Source: Sphingomonas sp. OK281 (GTDB taxonomy: Bacteria > Pseudomonadota > Alphaproteobacteria > Sphingomonadales > Sphingomonadaceae). From it: a DNA stretch of 64,000 bases. The translations under genes and the position numbers were made by a program. Position 1 is the stretch's first letter, and every line of letters begins with the position of its first letter. The DNA lies in NCBI RefSeq assembly GCF_900115295.1, contig NZ_FOVZ01000009.1:28073-92072 (forward strand), read 5' to 3'. A model generated the notes under the pieces. It made no database searches. It was not told the DNA's origin and worked only from the letters and a program-made list of their open reading frames with translations. Shown in pieces: positions 49,922 to 59,556 of this stretch.

Positions 49922-51019
49922 TCATAAAAAACCCTCGCCGGCATGTTCGCGGAAGCGCTCATGATCGCGCACATACTCTGCCACCATGTCGATCGAGGCA
50001 TGCCGGCTATGCTCGCGCATCTTGAACAGATTGGCATTTTGTCGCCCCGCCTCCGTCAGGAACCCAGCCCGCAACGAGTGACCGGAGAATAAGGCCTCCG
50101 GATAGCCCGCGGATGAGGCAGCGGCTTTCACGACAAGCGCCACACCCTGCGCGCTCATCGGCTGCTCGGTGAGCCGCCCTTGCGGGGTCAGCTTTCGAAA
50201 CACCGGACCGCTGTCGATCGCGGCTTTCGCAAGCCAAGCACGATAATGCCGTACCGGCTCGAGGCGCCGGCCATCGGGAATGGCGACGCTATGCCCCCTG
50301 CCCTCCTGGTCGGTCTTCGACGTCGGCACGCGGACCAGCAGGCCGCGCGTATCGTCCGACACCCGACCGACGGTAATCGCCACCAACTCGGAGCGACGAA
50401 AGGCCCCGGCCATCCCGATCGCCAACAAGGCCCTATCACGATACGACCGCAGATCTTCGCCATCGATCGTCCGCAACATATCACGCAACACGTCGCCGTC
50501 TGCGGGGCGCTTCTTACCCGACGGATCGTCGCGCTTGTCGCGGCGGATGGCACGCATGGCTTTTTCCAGCCGCGCGCCGTCTGGCTGTTGCGTCGGCGGA
50601 TCGAACCCCGCCGCGCGGTGCGCAAAGACGATTGCCGATAGCCGTCGACCGATCGTTGAACGCCCTAACGGCTTGACCAAAGCTTCGCGCCCTCCCCGCG
50701 CTCGATGCGGCGTCCGTGGTACGAACCCGCGTTCGGCCAGTAGGGTCAGGAAGGCCGCGACGATCGCCGGCGTCGCGGGCAGCGATTGATATCCGCTTTC
50801 CTCGCACCAGGCGCAAAAGAGCCGCCAGTCGGATTGGTAGGCGCGCAGCGTCGCTTCCGCCGACGCGCGAGCGACATAGCCATCGACCCGCTCGCGATCA
50901 TCCGGTGCGAGATCGGGTAGGTATGCGGCGAGCGCGCTGACTTGATCGGCCACGACGAGGTCGCCGGCCGGGCTCATGTCAGTTTCGGCATCATGTGACA
51001 CGTCGGTTCGCTCGATCAT
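49922..51019 (-). CDS. Tyrosine recombinase / integrase
   Basis: A 365-residue site-specific recombinase. The N-terminal core-binding domain includes TLRAYQSDWRLFCAWCEESG. The catalytic set is present: Arg in AGAFRRSELVAI, Lys in TSKTDQEG, HSLRAGF, SRHASIDM (His) and the tyrosine in VAEYVRDHE. It could integrate or resolve the element; no attachment site was recognised next to it. A later start at Met15 is possible. Confidence 0.9.
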   Translation of the reverse strand: MIERTDVSHDAETDMSPAGDLVVADQVSALAAYLPDLAPDDRERVDGYVARASAEATLRAYQSDWRLFCAWCEESGYQSLPATPAIVAAFLTLLAERGFVPRTPHRARGGREALVKPLGRSTIGRRLSAIVFAHRAAGFDPPTQQPDGARLEKAMRAIRRDKRDDPSGKKRPADGDVLRDMLRTIDGEDLRSYRDRALLAIGMAGAFRRSELVAITVGRVSDDTRGLLVRVPTSKTDQEGRGHSVAIPDGRRLEPVRHYRAWLAKAAIDSGPVFRKLTPQGRLTEQPMSAQGVALVVKAAASSAGYPEALFSGHSLRAGFLTEAGRQNANLFKMREHSRHASIDMVAEYVRDHERFREHAGEGFL

Positions 51020-51396
51020 CGAAATAGCTCAGAGGCCAAGTTTTGCGGCACCGGTTGGGTACGCGAATGGCCAATTTCACGCCAGCAGGTTTCTAGCAGG
51101 AATGTGGGGTTTATCACTAGAATGATTTACCAGATATATCGCGCTTGCGACCTTATCTTGGTTTTCCCGTTCCCACCTGTTCCCCTATTTCTACGCATCT
51201 TGACCGTTATCCGTATTTTCCCTATTTCATCGATATCGGCTTTAAGCCGGTCGTGCTTCAACCACGATCCGCGCGTGCAGGCTGAATCCGCACGCGCGAC
51301 CGAGCCCCCCGCGTACCGGCAACAGCCTGCATGCGATCGAGATCCCGCCGCGCAAGGCAGTAGCCTGCAACGCATCCAGCACAGGAACACCCGCTC
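51020..51396. other. Gap between recombinase and toxin-antitoxin genes
   Basis: No gene is supported. It separates divergent genes and is AT-richer than its surroundings near 51090-51240. A candidate sigma-70 promoter (51200-51228) is listed separately. No repeat resembling a recombinase core site was found. Confidence 0.35.
51200..51228 (+). promoter_or_regulatory. Candidate promoter for toxin-antitoxin operon
   Basis: TTGACC and TATTTC are separated by 17 bases, about 170 bp before the antitoxin start. Match to the -35 is good and to the -10 modest. Confidence 0.3.
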
Positions 51397-51678
51397 ATGG
51401 CGACGAGCATGGAAATCGTACCCTCGGGCGAATTGCAAAAGCAGTTCGGCCGTTACTCTGACGAGGCGATGATTCGCCCGGTCGGCGTTAGTCGGAACGG
51501 CCGCGTGCGCTTCGTCATGGTCCCCGTCGATGAATATGAGCGCCTGCGCCGTCGTGAACGGATCGCCGGCCGCGTGGAGGATCTTGATGACGAAACCCTC
51601 GAAGCCATCCGCGGCGTCGAACCCGGCCGCGGCGCCCAAGACGCCGAAAAAAGGCTCAACGCTGCCGCAGCCGGGTGA
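51397..51678 (+). CDS. Phd/YefM-type antitoxin
   Basis: A 93-residue protein. The N-terminal two thirds (SMEIVPSGELQKQFGRYSDE to NGRVRFVMVPVDEYERLRRR) follow the Phd/YefM antitoxin pattern, with a short C-terminal tail expected to bind the toxin. It overlaps the next gene by 92 bp. It should repress its own promoter. Confidence 0.75.
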   Translation: MATSMEIVPSGELQKQFGRYSDEAMIRPVGVSRNGRVRFVMVPVDEYERLRRRERIAGRVEDLDDETLEAIRGVEPGRGAQDAEKRLNAAAAG

Positions 51679-52072
51679 AGTCCTCAATTACAGCTACCTG
51701 TGGGAATACGAGTACGTTAAAGGCCGCGATGAAGGTATAAAGGACCGGCCCGTCGCGGTCGTTCTGGTGACCCGTCCGAAGGACGGGATCGATCAGGTGC
51801 ACGTCGTGCCGCTGACCACGAAAGCCCCTGCCCGCGATCAGTTGGCGATCGAAGTGCGCGACGCCGTCCGGCGTGATCTTGGCCTGTCTGGCGAGCGATC
51901 GTGGATCGTGATCACCGAGTGGAACCGCTTTGCCTGGCCGGGTTATGACATCCGGCCGATACCCGGTCGCGAGCCAGCGGTCAGCTATGGCTATCTGCCG
52001 GCGAGCTTCTTCCGGCGCGTCCGTGACGCGATCGTTGCAGCGGGAATTGGGCGACCTGTGGATCGCGATTGA
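51587..52072 (+). CDS. PemK/MazF-like toxin
   Basis: A 161-residue protein from ATG 51587, inside the antitoxin gene. The body (DRPVAVVLVTRPKDGIDQVHVVPLTTKAP, SWIVITEWNRFAWPGYDIRPI) has the beta-barrel pattern of PemK/MazF-type mRNA interferases. The N-terminal 25 residues are Pro/Lys-rich. The partner antitoxin is Phd-like, which is an uncommon pairing. Family call moderate. Confidence 0.65.
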   Translation: MTKPSKPSAASNPAAAPKTPKKGSTLPQPGEVLNYSYLWEYEYVKGRDEGIKDRPVAVVLVTRPKDGIDQVHVVPLTTKAPARDQLAIEVRDAVRRDLGLSGERSWIVITEWNRFAWPGYDIRPIPGREPAVSYGYLPASFFRRVRDAIVAAGIGRPVDRD

Positions 52073-52108
52073 CGGCACACCCTTGTGCCAAGCTTGATGC
52101 CCTAGGCG

Positions 52109-52294
52109 TCAGCGGGGGTTCCGCAGCGTCTGGCAGCGATGGTCAAGCTCACGTCTGACGTCGTCGTCTAGCGCCTCGCGAACGCGCGGCAGGCCGTCGG
52201 CGCGGAGCCGCCCCTCGATCGATCGCCAGCCGCGATACAGCCCGCTCTCGGCCATCTCGCGCGCCAGTTGCAGGATATTGGCTCGGGCGTCGCT
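52109..52294 (-). CDS. Small hypothetical protein
   Basis: A 61-residue helical, charged protein. GTG 52294 is chosen because AGGA lies 6 bases upstream; the frame extends to 52324. The text ILQLAREMAESGLYRGWRSI suggests a DNA-related small protein, but no family is recognised. Confidence 0.5.
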   Translation of the reverse strand, partial: SDARANILQLAREMAESGLYRGWRSIEGRLRADGLPRVREALDDDVRRELDHRCQTLRNPR

Positions 52295-52548
52295 CACTTG
52301 GGGTCCTTTGTGTACCCTGCTCAATGTAGCATGGCGAGGTTGTCACGAGGCAAGGCGGTTTGCACGACCACGAAAATCTTGATCGCGTATGCGTTCGGTT
52401 CCCACCGCAGCATCGTCAATGCCTTGCAAGACCTGATACGCAAATCCGCTGCGCGGCCGTAAAGTCCACGGTGGTATCAACATGCGTGACCCGCGGACTG
52501 GCGTGCGCAGGTGCTTGACGGATCAGACTTCCCCCGTGACGACAAGGC

Positions 52549-53979
52549 ATGGCGTCCACAACGACCCTTAACGCGAACAACCTGGCCGCGCTCGGCTCCG
52601 AACGTCTGGCAGCTCTTCTGCTCGAGATGACCGCCGGTGATGCCGCGGCCAAACGTCGATTGCGACTGGAGCTGGCAAGCCACAGCGGTGGTGACGTCGC
52701 GGGTGCAATCCGCAAGCGGCTCGTCTCGATCGCGCGATCGCGCTCATACGTGGATTGGCGAAAGGCGAGAGAACTGGGCCAGGATCTCGAGACGCAGCGT
52801 GAGGCGATCGTCACGCATGTCGCGCCCAACAATCCCGGCGAGGCCTTTGACCTGTTGTGGCGGCTGCTGGAGATGGCGCCATCGATCTATGAGCGCTGCG
52901 ACGACAGCAACGGCCTGATCGGTGGTATCATCGCCACCGCCCGCGACGATCTCGGCGATGTCGCGGATCGCGCTGGCCAGTCCGTAGAGGTGATCGTCGG
53001 CCGCGTGTTGTCGGCGGTTTGTGCAAACGACTATGGCCAGTTCGACGGCCTGATCGGCACGACCGCACCGGCGCTGGGGTCTGACGGACTGACCCGGCTC
53101 AAGGTCAAGTTCGAGGAAATGGCAGCCGGCATTGCCAAGGCAGCTGCGGGCGAAGGGCGACAGGCGATCGGGCTGAGCATGCGCGGTCCAAGTCATGCAG
53201 ACGATCGCGAGCGGAGCCATCAGGAGCGTCAGGTTCGCTCGGCACTGATCGAGATCGCCGACGCACTCGGCGACGTCGACGGGTTTGTGAGGCGTCACTC
53301 GGAAGAAGAGCGCACCAACCCCATGATTGCGGCGGCCATCGCCGAGCGGATGCTGGCAGCCGGTCGCCTTGATGAAGCACTAGCCGCGCTGAAGCAGGCG
53401 GAGGGTACGTATCGCCACGGCGGTTATTGGCCCGGCTGGCAACGGGCTTACATCAACGTGTTCGATGCCCTTGGTCGATCTGATGACGCCCAAGCCGAAC
53501 GCTGGCAGGCGTTCGAGCGTGGTCTCGATGCCGATTACCTCCGGGCATATCTGAAGCGGCTACCGGATTTCGATGACATCGATGCCGAGGCGCGAGCGAT
53601 CGACTACGTTTCGGAATATCCCGGCTTCCATCAGGCGCTCGCCTTCATGATCGACTGGCCGGCGCTCGACCGCGCTGCCCGTATGATCATCGCCCGGACC
53701 GACGAACTCGACGGCGATCATTACGGCCTCCTGACCCCGGCCGCTGACGCGTTGGAGCAGCGATATCCGCTCGCGGCCACGCTCGTGCTGCGCGCGATGA
53801 TCGACTTGTCGCTCGATGCCGCCAAGTACAAACGCTATGGTCATGCCGCCCGGCATCTCCGCACCTGCGAACACCTTGCCCGCCGAATCGAGGACTTCGC
53901 CGGGCATCCTGATCACGCCGATTATATAGCCGACCTTAAACAGCGTCATGGCCGCAAAAGCGGCTTCTGGGATGCATGA
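52549..53979 (+). CDS. DUF6880-like helical repeat protein
   Basis: A 476-residue soluble protein with helix-turn-helix repeats of TPR type (ERMLAAGRLDEALAALKQAE, VFDALGRSDDAQAERWQAFE). The N-terminal part and overall length fit the DUF6880 family of unknown function, which is common in alphaproteobacteria. No catalytic residue is visible. It probably acts as a protein-binding scaffold. Confidence 0.6.
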   Translation: MASTTTLNANNLAALGSERLAALLLEMTAGDAAAKRRLRLELASHSGGDVAGAIRKRLVSIARSRSYVDWRKARELGQDLETQREAIVTHVAPNNPGEAFDLLWRLLEMAPSIYERCDDSNGLIGGIIATARDDLGDVADRAGQSVEVIVGRVLSAVCANDYGQFDGLIGTTAPALGSDGLTRLKVKFEEMAAGIAKAAAGEGRQAIGLSMRGPSHADDRERSHQERQVRSALIEIADALGDVDGFVRRHSEEERTNPMIAAAIAERMLAAGRLDEALAALKQAEGTYRHGGYWPGWQRAYINVFDALGRSDDAQAERWQAFERGLDADYLRAYLKRLPDFDDIDAEARAIDYVSEYPGFHQALAFMIDWPALDRAARMIIARTDELDGDHYGLLTPAADALEQRYPLAATLVLRAMIDLSLDAAKYKRYGHAARHLRTCEHLARRIEDFAGHPDHADYIADLKQRHGRKSGFWDA

Positions 53980-54071
53980 GCATGGGACCGCATTCCGTAA
54001 GGTCGACCCAGAAGCAGACGTCCCCGCCCTCTGCCCAGCTTCCCAACTACCGCCGCTCGTTCATCTCCGCG

Positions 54072-54665
54072 TTACGACTGCTTTTGGCGGCTAACCCTGC
54101 GAATTCGAATGTCGCGGTTGGGCGATAGTTTAGGATGCAGGCTGTCCGAGTCCGGGTTTGTGCCCGATGAGCTTTGGACGCCATTTGCAGGAGGTTCAGG
54201 CACGGGATGAGCGGCGACGCTACGTCGAACCGTAGGTGCCAATCCAGATTCCTCATTCCACAGAACTAGGATTGTAGCGATGGGTGCGGCGGTAAGGATC
54301 AGCAGGAAAAGGCCCATCAGCCATTCGTTGGTCTCTAGCGGCTGCGAGAAGCTACCGCTGGGCTGCATCGACGGGCTAGGTCGCATCGGGCGCCTGCCGG
54401 CTTTCCTGGGGTGAAACGGACGGTCCCCAGTCGCTCGGTGGGCAGACGGCCTGATCTGCGAGCGATCGTAGGCGGCGCGTGATTCCTTCTTTCCCAAAAC
54501 GGAATACGCCTCGTTGATCGCTTTCGCACGAGCAGAAACATCCGCACCATGATTGGCATCGGGGTGATATTGACGGAGCAGCGCTTTCCACGCGGCGTGG
54601 ATAGTTTCTCGACTTGCCGTCGAGGGCACCCCTAGGACAGAATAATAGTCGGGTGAGAGAGCCAT
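54072..54665 (-). CDS. Membrane-anchored J-domain protein
   Basis: A 197-residue protein. Residues 5-70 form a J domain with the HPD motif (RQYHPDANHG), which stimulates DnaK ATPase. A membrane helix follows near residue 115 (LMGLFLLILTAAPIATILVL), then a Ser/Pro-rich tail. It lacks the G/F and zinc regions of DnaJ. It converges on the DUF6880-like gene. Confidence 0.85.
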   Translation of the reverse strand: MALSPDYYSVLGVPSTASRETIHAAWKALLRQYHPDANHGADVSARAKAINEAYSVLGKKESRAAYDRSQIRPSAHRATGDRPFHPRKAGRRPMRPSPSMQPSGSFSQPLETNEWLMGLFLLILTAAPIATILVLWNEESGLAPTVRRSVAAHPVPEPPANGVQSSSGTNPDSDSLHPKLSPNRDIRIRRVSRQKQS

Positions 54666-55034
54666 CTAAGCCGTTACTTGCGGCTAAAACGCGAAAAAGG
54701 AAAGTCCGCCCGTCGCGTGATCTTAACTTCGTCTTCTCAGAGATCCAAAGGGTGGCTTTAGGGGCCAACAGTCAGATGGAAGCGACATTCAAGCAGCGCC
54801 CGCCGCTCCCCCAGACGGTCGCTCATTCATCTTCGTCCCGCTCAGCTCAACGGCCACCAGTCACTGTGCCCTGATCCAAATTCCGGATTCGGACGGGACA
54901 AAATCTCAACGGTGTCGACTGGTTTACCAAGGGGCTGACTGCATAGAACTTACGCTTCGAGACCGTGCCGCCGTCCCTGCGGATTCAATACGGGCAAGCC
55001 TGTTTAGCCGTCAGGGCACGTCGAGCCCGCTTGG
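54666..55034. other. Gap without recognised gene
   Basis: Lies upstream of the J-domain gene and downstream of the DUF885 gene, both on the minus strand. It should hold the J-domain promoter. No repeat, RNA or open frame stood out. Confidence 0.3.
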
Positions 55035-56876
55035 CTATCGGGCGGCCGCTCGCTTCGCCGCACCGCCGCCAGCAGCGATCCACTTGTCGATCTTAGCCTC
55101 TAGCACCGGCATCGGCAGCGCTCCGGTATCAAGCACCTGCGCATGAAAATCGCGCGGATCGAACTTCGGGCCAAGCATCGCCCGCGCCTTTGCCTTGGTC
55201 CCCGCGATCGTCAGCTGGCCGATCTTGTAGGCGAGCGCCTGTCCCGGAATAGCGATGTAGCGCTCGACCTCAGCAGTCGCATCGGTGCGCGCCATCGGCG
55301 AGTTGGCGAGCATGTAGTCGATCGCCTGGTCGCGCGTCCAACCCTTGGCGTGGATCCCGCTGTCGACCACCAGCCGCATCGCGCGCAGCATTTCGTCGTT
55401 CAGCCCGCCCATCCGCTCATACGGATCGGTCTCCATGCCGAGCTCCTTCCACAGGCTTTCGGCATAGAGCGCCCAACCCTCGACATAGGCGGTGTTGCCA
55501 CCGAACCGCATGAACGCGGGCAGCGCGGTGTTTTCCTGCGCAAGGCTGATCTGGAAATGATGCCCCGGTACGCCCTCGTGGAGGAACAGCGTTTCCATTT
55601 CCCACGTGTACCGCGAGGGCAGGTCGTAGGTGTTGTAGTAGAACACGCCCGGTCGCGACCCGTCGGGCGTGCCCCCGTTGTACGATCCGGCCGCCTCGGT
55701 CTTTTCCTTGAACGCCGGGACCGGGCGGATATCCAGTGTCGTCTTCGGCGTCAGCGAGAATTGCTCGGGGATTAGTTTGGAGATACGCGCCTCGATTGCC
55801 CGGTAACCGTCGCGCAACTGGTCCACCGAGCTCGACTGGAATTGCTTGTCGGTGCGTAGGAAGGCGAAGAACGTCGGCAGGTCGCCCTTGAACCCGACCG
55901 CCTGTTTCTGCGCTTCCATGCCCTTCAGGATTCGCGCGACCTCGGTTAGGCCGAGCTGATGAACCTGCTCCGCGGTCATTGGCAGCGTCGTGTTTTGCCG
56001 GATCAGAAAAGTATAATAGGCGTCGCCGCCGGGCAGGGAGGAAAGACCTACCGTGTCGCGCGCGGCAGGCAGATAGACGTTAACGAGGAAATCGCGCATC
56101 TGCCGATGCGCAGGTATGATCACGTCGCGAATCTGCGCGCCATAATCCGCCTTCAGACGCGCCTGGTCCGCTGCGGGGATCGTTGCCGGAAACGTCTTCA
56201 CTGGGCCGTAGAAGGTCGAGCCCTCGACCCCTTCCGCGATGAGGTTGTCGAACTCCTGGATCATGTTGGTGACGACCAGCTTAGGCTGGACGATCTTGTC
56301 CTTCATCCCCTGCCGGAACAGTCCGATCGCGCGGTCGAGGACAACGGCATATTTCGCGTTGCGCTTCAGATTGTTCTCATAGTCGGCGAGCGTCTTGAAC
56401 GGCGCGGCGCCGTTGCCCGACGCGAAATCAGGATAGAAGGTCTGAAACCCGTTCATATGGTCGATCGGCAGGTCGCGCTGCACCTTCAAGAGCGCGGGCG
56501 CAAAACCGGCGAGATCAGTCTCGTTTCGCGTCTTGAAGACGTCATAGGCGATCTGATCTGTCGGGGTCAGCTTGGTACGATCGATTGTGTTCAGGGTCGC
56601 GAGGTCATGCTCCACTGCCGCGCGCTCGGCCGCGAGATACGCATCGGTCAGATAGTCGCCAAACCGGTCGGCGTAGCGCAGGTCGCCACGGAAAACCGCC
56701 TCGATGGGATGACGCTTCAAGCTCGACTCATCGCTGTTGTAGAACAGCTGCTTCAAACGCGCGTCGTCTGCGCTCTCACCCGGCTGCACGACCGGCGCGG
56801 GTACCGCCTGCCCCCTCGCCGCGGCAGTCGCCAGCGTGGTGGACAGTAGAGCCGCTAGCATCAGTTTGACGGACAA
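55035..56876 (-). CDS. DUF885 zinc-hydrolase-like exported protein
   Basis: A 613-residue protein with a signal peptide (LMLAALLSTTLATAAARGQA). The HEGVPGHHFQ motif, followed by YVEGWALYAESLWKELG, is the zinc-binding signature of the DUF885 family, which is thought to be metallopeptidase-like. It acts in the periplasm or outside. It has its own promoter region shared with the divergent TonB receptor. Confidence 0.9.
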   Translation of the reverse strand: MSVKLMLAALLSTTLATAAARGQAVPAPVVQPGESADDARLKQLFYNSDESSLKRHPIEAVFRGDLRYADRFGDYLTDAYLAAERAAVEHDLATLNTIDRTKLTPTDQIAYDVFKTRNETDLAGFAPALLKVQRDLPIDHMNGFQTFYPDFASGNGAAPFKTLADYENNLKRNAKYAVVLDRAIGLFRQGMKDKIVQPKLVVTNMIQEFDNLIAEGVEGSTFYGPVKTFPATIPAADQARLKADYGAQIRDVIIPAHRQMRDFLVNVYLPAARDTVGLSSLPGGDAYYTFLIRQNTTLPMTAEQVHQLGLTEVARILKGMEAQKQAVGFKGDLPTFFAFLRTDKQFQSSSVDQLRDGYRAIEARISKLIPEQFSLTPKTTLDIRPVPAFKEKTEAAGSYNGGTPDGSRPGVFYYNTYDLPSRYTWEMETLFLHEGVPGHHFQISLAQENTALPAFMRFGGNTAYVEGWALYAESLWKELGMETDPYERMGGLNDEMLRAMRLVVDSGIHAKGWTRDQAIDYMLANSPMARTDATAEVERYIAIPGQALAYKIGQLTIAGTKAKARAMLGPKFDPRDFHAQVLDTGALPMPVLEAKIDKWIAAGGGAAKRAAAR

Positions 56877-57372
56877 TATGCGGCTCCTTGGGTTGCGACG
56901 GTGCGAGGGTTAGGATGCGGCCATGGTTCCCGCAAGCGAACGAGGGTTAACGCGCGCCTTCAAGTCAAAATGAGCGACTGGAGGTCGGATTATCTCGCTT
57001 AACGTCGGGTCGGCAGCGAGGTCATCAAGGCAGGTTCCGCAACGAGAATAGCCGGGGAAGGCTCAGGCCGGCATTTTGGTCCACTATCTCTTCGGACCGC
57101 TACTTTGAGAACGTCAACCTGCTCAGATCATAGAGAATTGCGAACAGGACCCACAATCGGTCACTCGACAGCGTTGTGCAGCTTCTCAGGTTCGGTCGTT
57201 TGTTCATCGCCGCCCAACAACGTTGGTTGCGCTGCGACGTACGTGCCCACCTACCAATTCGGACCAGCCGGGGGCAAGCGCTTGGTTCCAACAAAGTATC
57301 TTCCCAACAACGAGCGTATTGCGAACGCAACGCAATAGCCCATGAGCGTGCCGTCAAGTGGGGGTGACGGTG
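56877..57372. other. Divergent intergenic region
   Basis: No gene is supported. It carries the promoters of the DUF885 gene (minus) and of the TonB receptor (plus). It includes the first copy of an 18-bp direct repeat (57191-57208). No convincing Fur site was recognised. Confidence 0.35.
57191..57208 (+). repeat. 18-bp direct repeat, copy 1
   Basis: TTCGGTCGTTTGTTCATC, identical to 60907-60924. The two copies flank the receptor-PepSY-small protein unit. Confidence 0.6.
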
Positions 57373-59556
57373 ATGAAATTTGCGTGGACCATTTCTACGG
57401 TTGCAATCGCTTCGATCGCGACGGTGTCGCATGCGCAGGAGCGCGTGCAGACGCCTCCGACAGACGAGGAGATCGTGGTCACCGCGCAGCAGCAGCGGCC
57501 GCAGGTGACGAGCGAGGGCTCGCTTGGAGCGCTTGGCGACCGTTCCGCGCTCGAGACGCCGTTCAACGTCCGCAACTACACCGCGCAGCTGATTCTCGAT
57601 CAGCAGGCGGAGACGCTGGGCGAGGTGCTGGAGAACGATCCCTCGGTCCGCATCACGCAGGGGTTCGGCAATCAGTCGGAGCTGTTCGTGATCCGCGGCT
57701 TCCCGCTGGCCGGCGACGACGTCGCGCTCGACGGCCTCTACGGGATCACCCCGCGCCAACTGGTCTCTCCCGAACTCTACGATCGGGTCCAGGTGTTGAA
57801 CGGCTCCAGCGCCTTCCTCTTCGGCGCGGCGCCGGGCGGATCGGGACTGGCCGGGGGCATCAACCTAATCCCGAAGCGCGCCGAGAAGACACTGATGCGC
57901 GCGACCGCCAGCTACGCGGGCGACCACCTATTCGGCGGAGCGATCGACCTCGGCACGCGCTTCGGCGCAGGCGACGCCTTCGGCTTCCGGGTCAACGGCG
58001 TCTACCGCGACGGGGACACGGCGGTGGACGACGAGCGCCGCAGCGTCCGCGTCGTCGGGGCCGACCTCGACTTCCGCTCCGGGCCGGGACGCTTCTTCCT
58101 GGACTTCGGCTACGAGGACCAGCGCGTCTATTCGCCCCGGCCGCAGGTGCGGCTCGCCAACACCGGTCTCGCGATCCCGCGAGTGCCCGGAGCGGATGCC
58201 AACTACGCGCAGCCGTGGGCGTTCACCAAGCTGCGCGACGTCTACGTTCTCGCCCGTGCCGAAGTCGACGTGGCCCCCGACTGGACGGTCTATCTCGCCG
58301 GCGGCCTGCGCGATGGCCGTGAGGACGGCGACTACGCAACTCCGACCGTCACCAACTCTGCGACCGGTGCCGCCACCCAGGCAAGACTGTTCGTCCCGCG
58401 CGAGGACAACAACGAGAGCGGCCAGCTGGGAGTACGCGGCAAGTTCGCGCTCGGCGGTACGACGCACGCGATCAGCGTCGGCGGCACGCTCGTGCTTGCC
58501 GAGAACCGCAACGCCTTCGCATCGGGCGGCTATCGTACGGCGACCGGCGGCTTCGCGACGACCACCTCGACAAACATCTACGCGCCCGTCGCAGTGCCGC
58601 AGCCGGCCAACCTGCCGGGTACAGGTACCGGCGGCAATCTCTCGGATCCACCGCGCGTCTCCAACACGGAGTTCGGCAGCCTCTTCGCCTCCGACACGGT
58701 CGGCCTGTTCGACGATCGGGTGCTGGTCACGGGCGGGGTCCGCCAGCAGAAGCTGACCGTCGAGGGCTTCAACCGCGCCACCTTCGCTCGGGCGACCCGC
58801 TACGACCGGTCGGCGACCACCCCCGTGCTCGGCGTGGTGGTGCGGCCGACCGCGACCTTCTCGCTCTACGGCAACCGGATCGAGGGCCTTGTCCAGGGCT
58901 CCACCGCACCCATCAATGGCACCATCCTCAACCCCGGTGAGATCTTCGCGCCCTATCGCACGATGCAGTACGAGGTCGGCGCCAAGTGGGAGATCCGGCG
59001 TCTGACCGCGACGCTCGCGCTCTACCGGACGACGCAACCGAACGGCTACAGCATCGCCACACCTATACCGACGCGTCCCACCGCCACGACCTTCGTGGTC
59101 GATGGTCGCCAGCGCAACCAGGGCATCGAGCTGGGCTTCAACGGCGAGCCGACCGACTGGCTGCGTGTGATCGGGGGTGGCACGATCACCGACGCCACGC
59201 TTCGCCGCACCGCAGGTGGCCTGACGGACGGTAACGACGCGATCGGCGTGCCGGATTATCAGGTGAACCTCGGCCTGGAGGTGGTGCCGCCCTTCCTTCG
59301 CGGCGCAACGCTGACCGGGCGCGTCGTGCAAACCGGACGTCAGTATCTCGACGCGACCAACCTCCAGCGGGTGGACGACTGGACGCGCTTCGACCTCGGC
59401 TTGCGCTACATCCTGGTCGCGAACGAGCACCCGATCACCCTCCGGGTGAGCGCCGAAAACATCGACAACCGCCGCTATTGGACATCGGCGTTCGGCGGCT
59501 ATCTGCTTCAGGGCCAGCCGCGAACCGTCAAGGCGTCGATCACGGTCGAGTATTGA
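57373..59556 (+). CDS. TonB-dependent siderophore receptor
   Basis: A 727-residue outer-membrane receptor from ATG 57373. It has a signal peptide (FAWTISTVAIASIATVSHA), a TonB-box-like EEIVVTAQQ, a plug domain (NDPSVRITQGFGNQSELFVI, RGFPLAGDDVALDGLYG) typical of FhuA/FoxA-type siderophore receptors, and a barrel ending in RTVKASITVEY. There is no STN domain, so it is not a transducer. It overlaps the PepSY gene by one base. Confidence 0.93.
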   Translation: MKFAWTISTVAIASIATVSHAQERVQTPPTDEEIVVTAQQQRPQVTSEGSLGALGDRSALETPFNVRNYTAQLILDQQAETLGEVLENDPSVRITQGFGNQSELFVIRGFPLAGDDVALDGLYGITPRQLVSPELYDRVQVLNGSSAFLFGAAPGGSGLAGGINLIPKRAEKTLMRATASYAGDHLFGGAIDLGTRFGAGDAFGFRVNGVYRDGDTAVDDERRSVRVVGADLDFRSGPGRFFLDFGYEDQRVYSPRPQVRLANTGLAIPRVPGADANYAQPWAFTKLRDVYVLARAEVDVAPDWTVYLAGGLRDGREDGDYATPTVTNSATGAATQARLFVPREDNNESGQLGVRGKFALGGTTHAISVGGTLVLAENRNAFASGGYRTATGGFATTTSTNIYAPVAVPQPANLPGTGTGGNLSDPPRVSNTEFGSLFASDTVGLFDDRVLVTGGVRQQKLTVEGFNRATFARATRYDRSATTPVLGVVVRPTATFSLYGNRIEGLVQGSTAPINGTILNPGEIFAPYRTMQYEVGAKWEIRRLTATLALYRTTQPNGYSIATPIPTRPTATTFVVDGRQRNQGIELGFNGEPTDWLRVIGGGTITDATLRRTAGGLTDGNDAIGVPDYQVNLGLEVVPPFLRGATLTGRVVQTGRQYLDATNLQRVDDWTRFDLGLRYILVANEHPITLRVSAENIDNRRYWTSAFGGYLLQGQPRTVKASITVEY

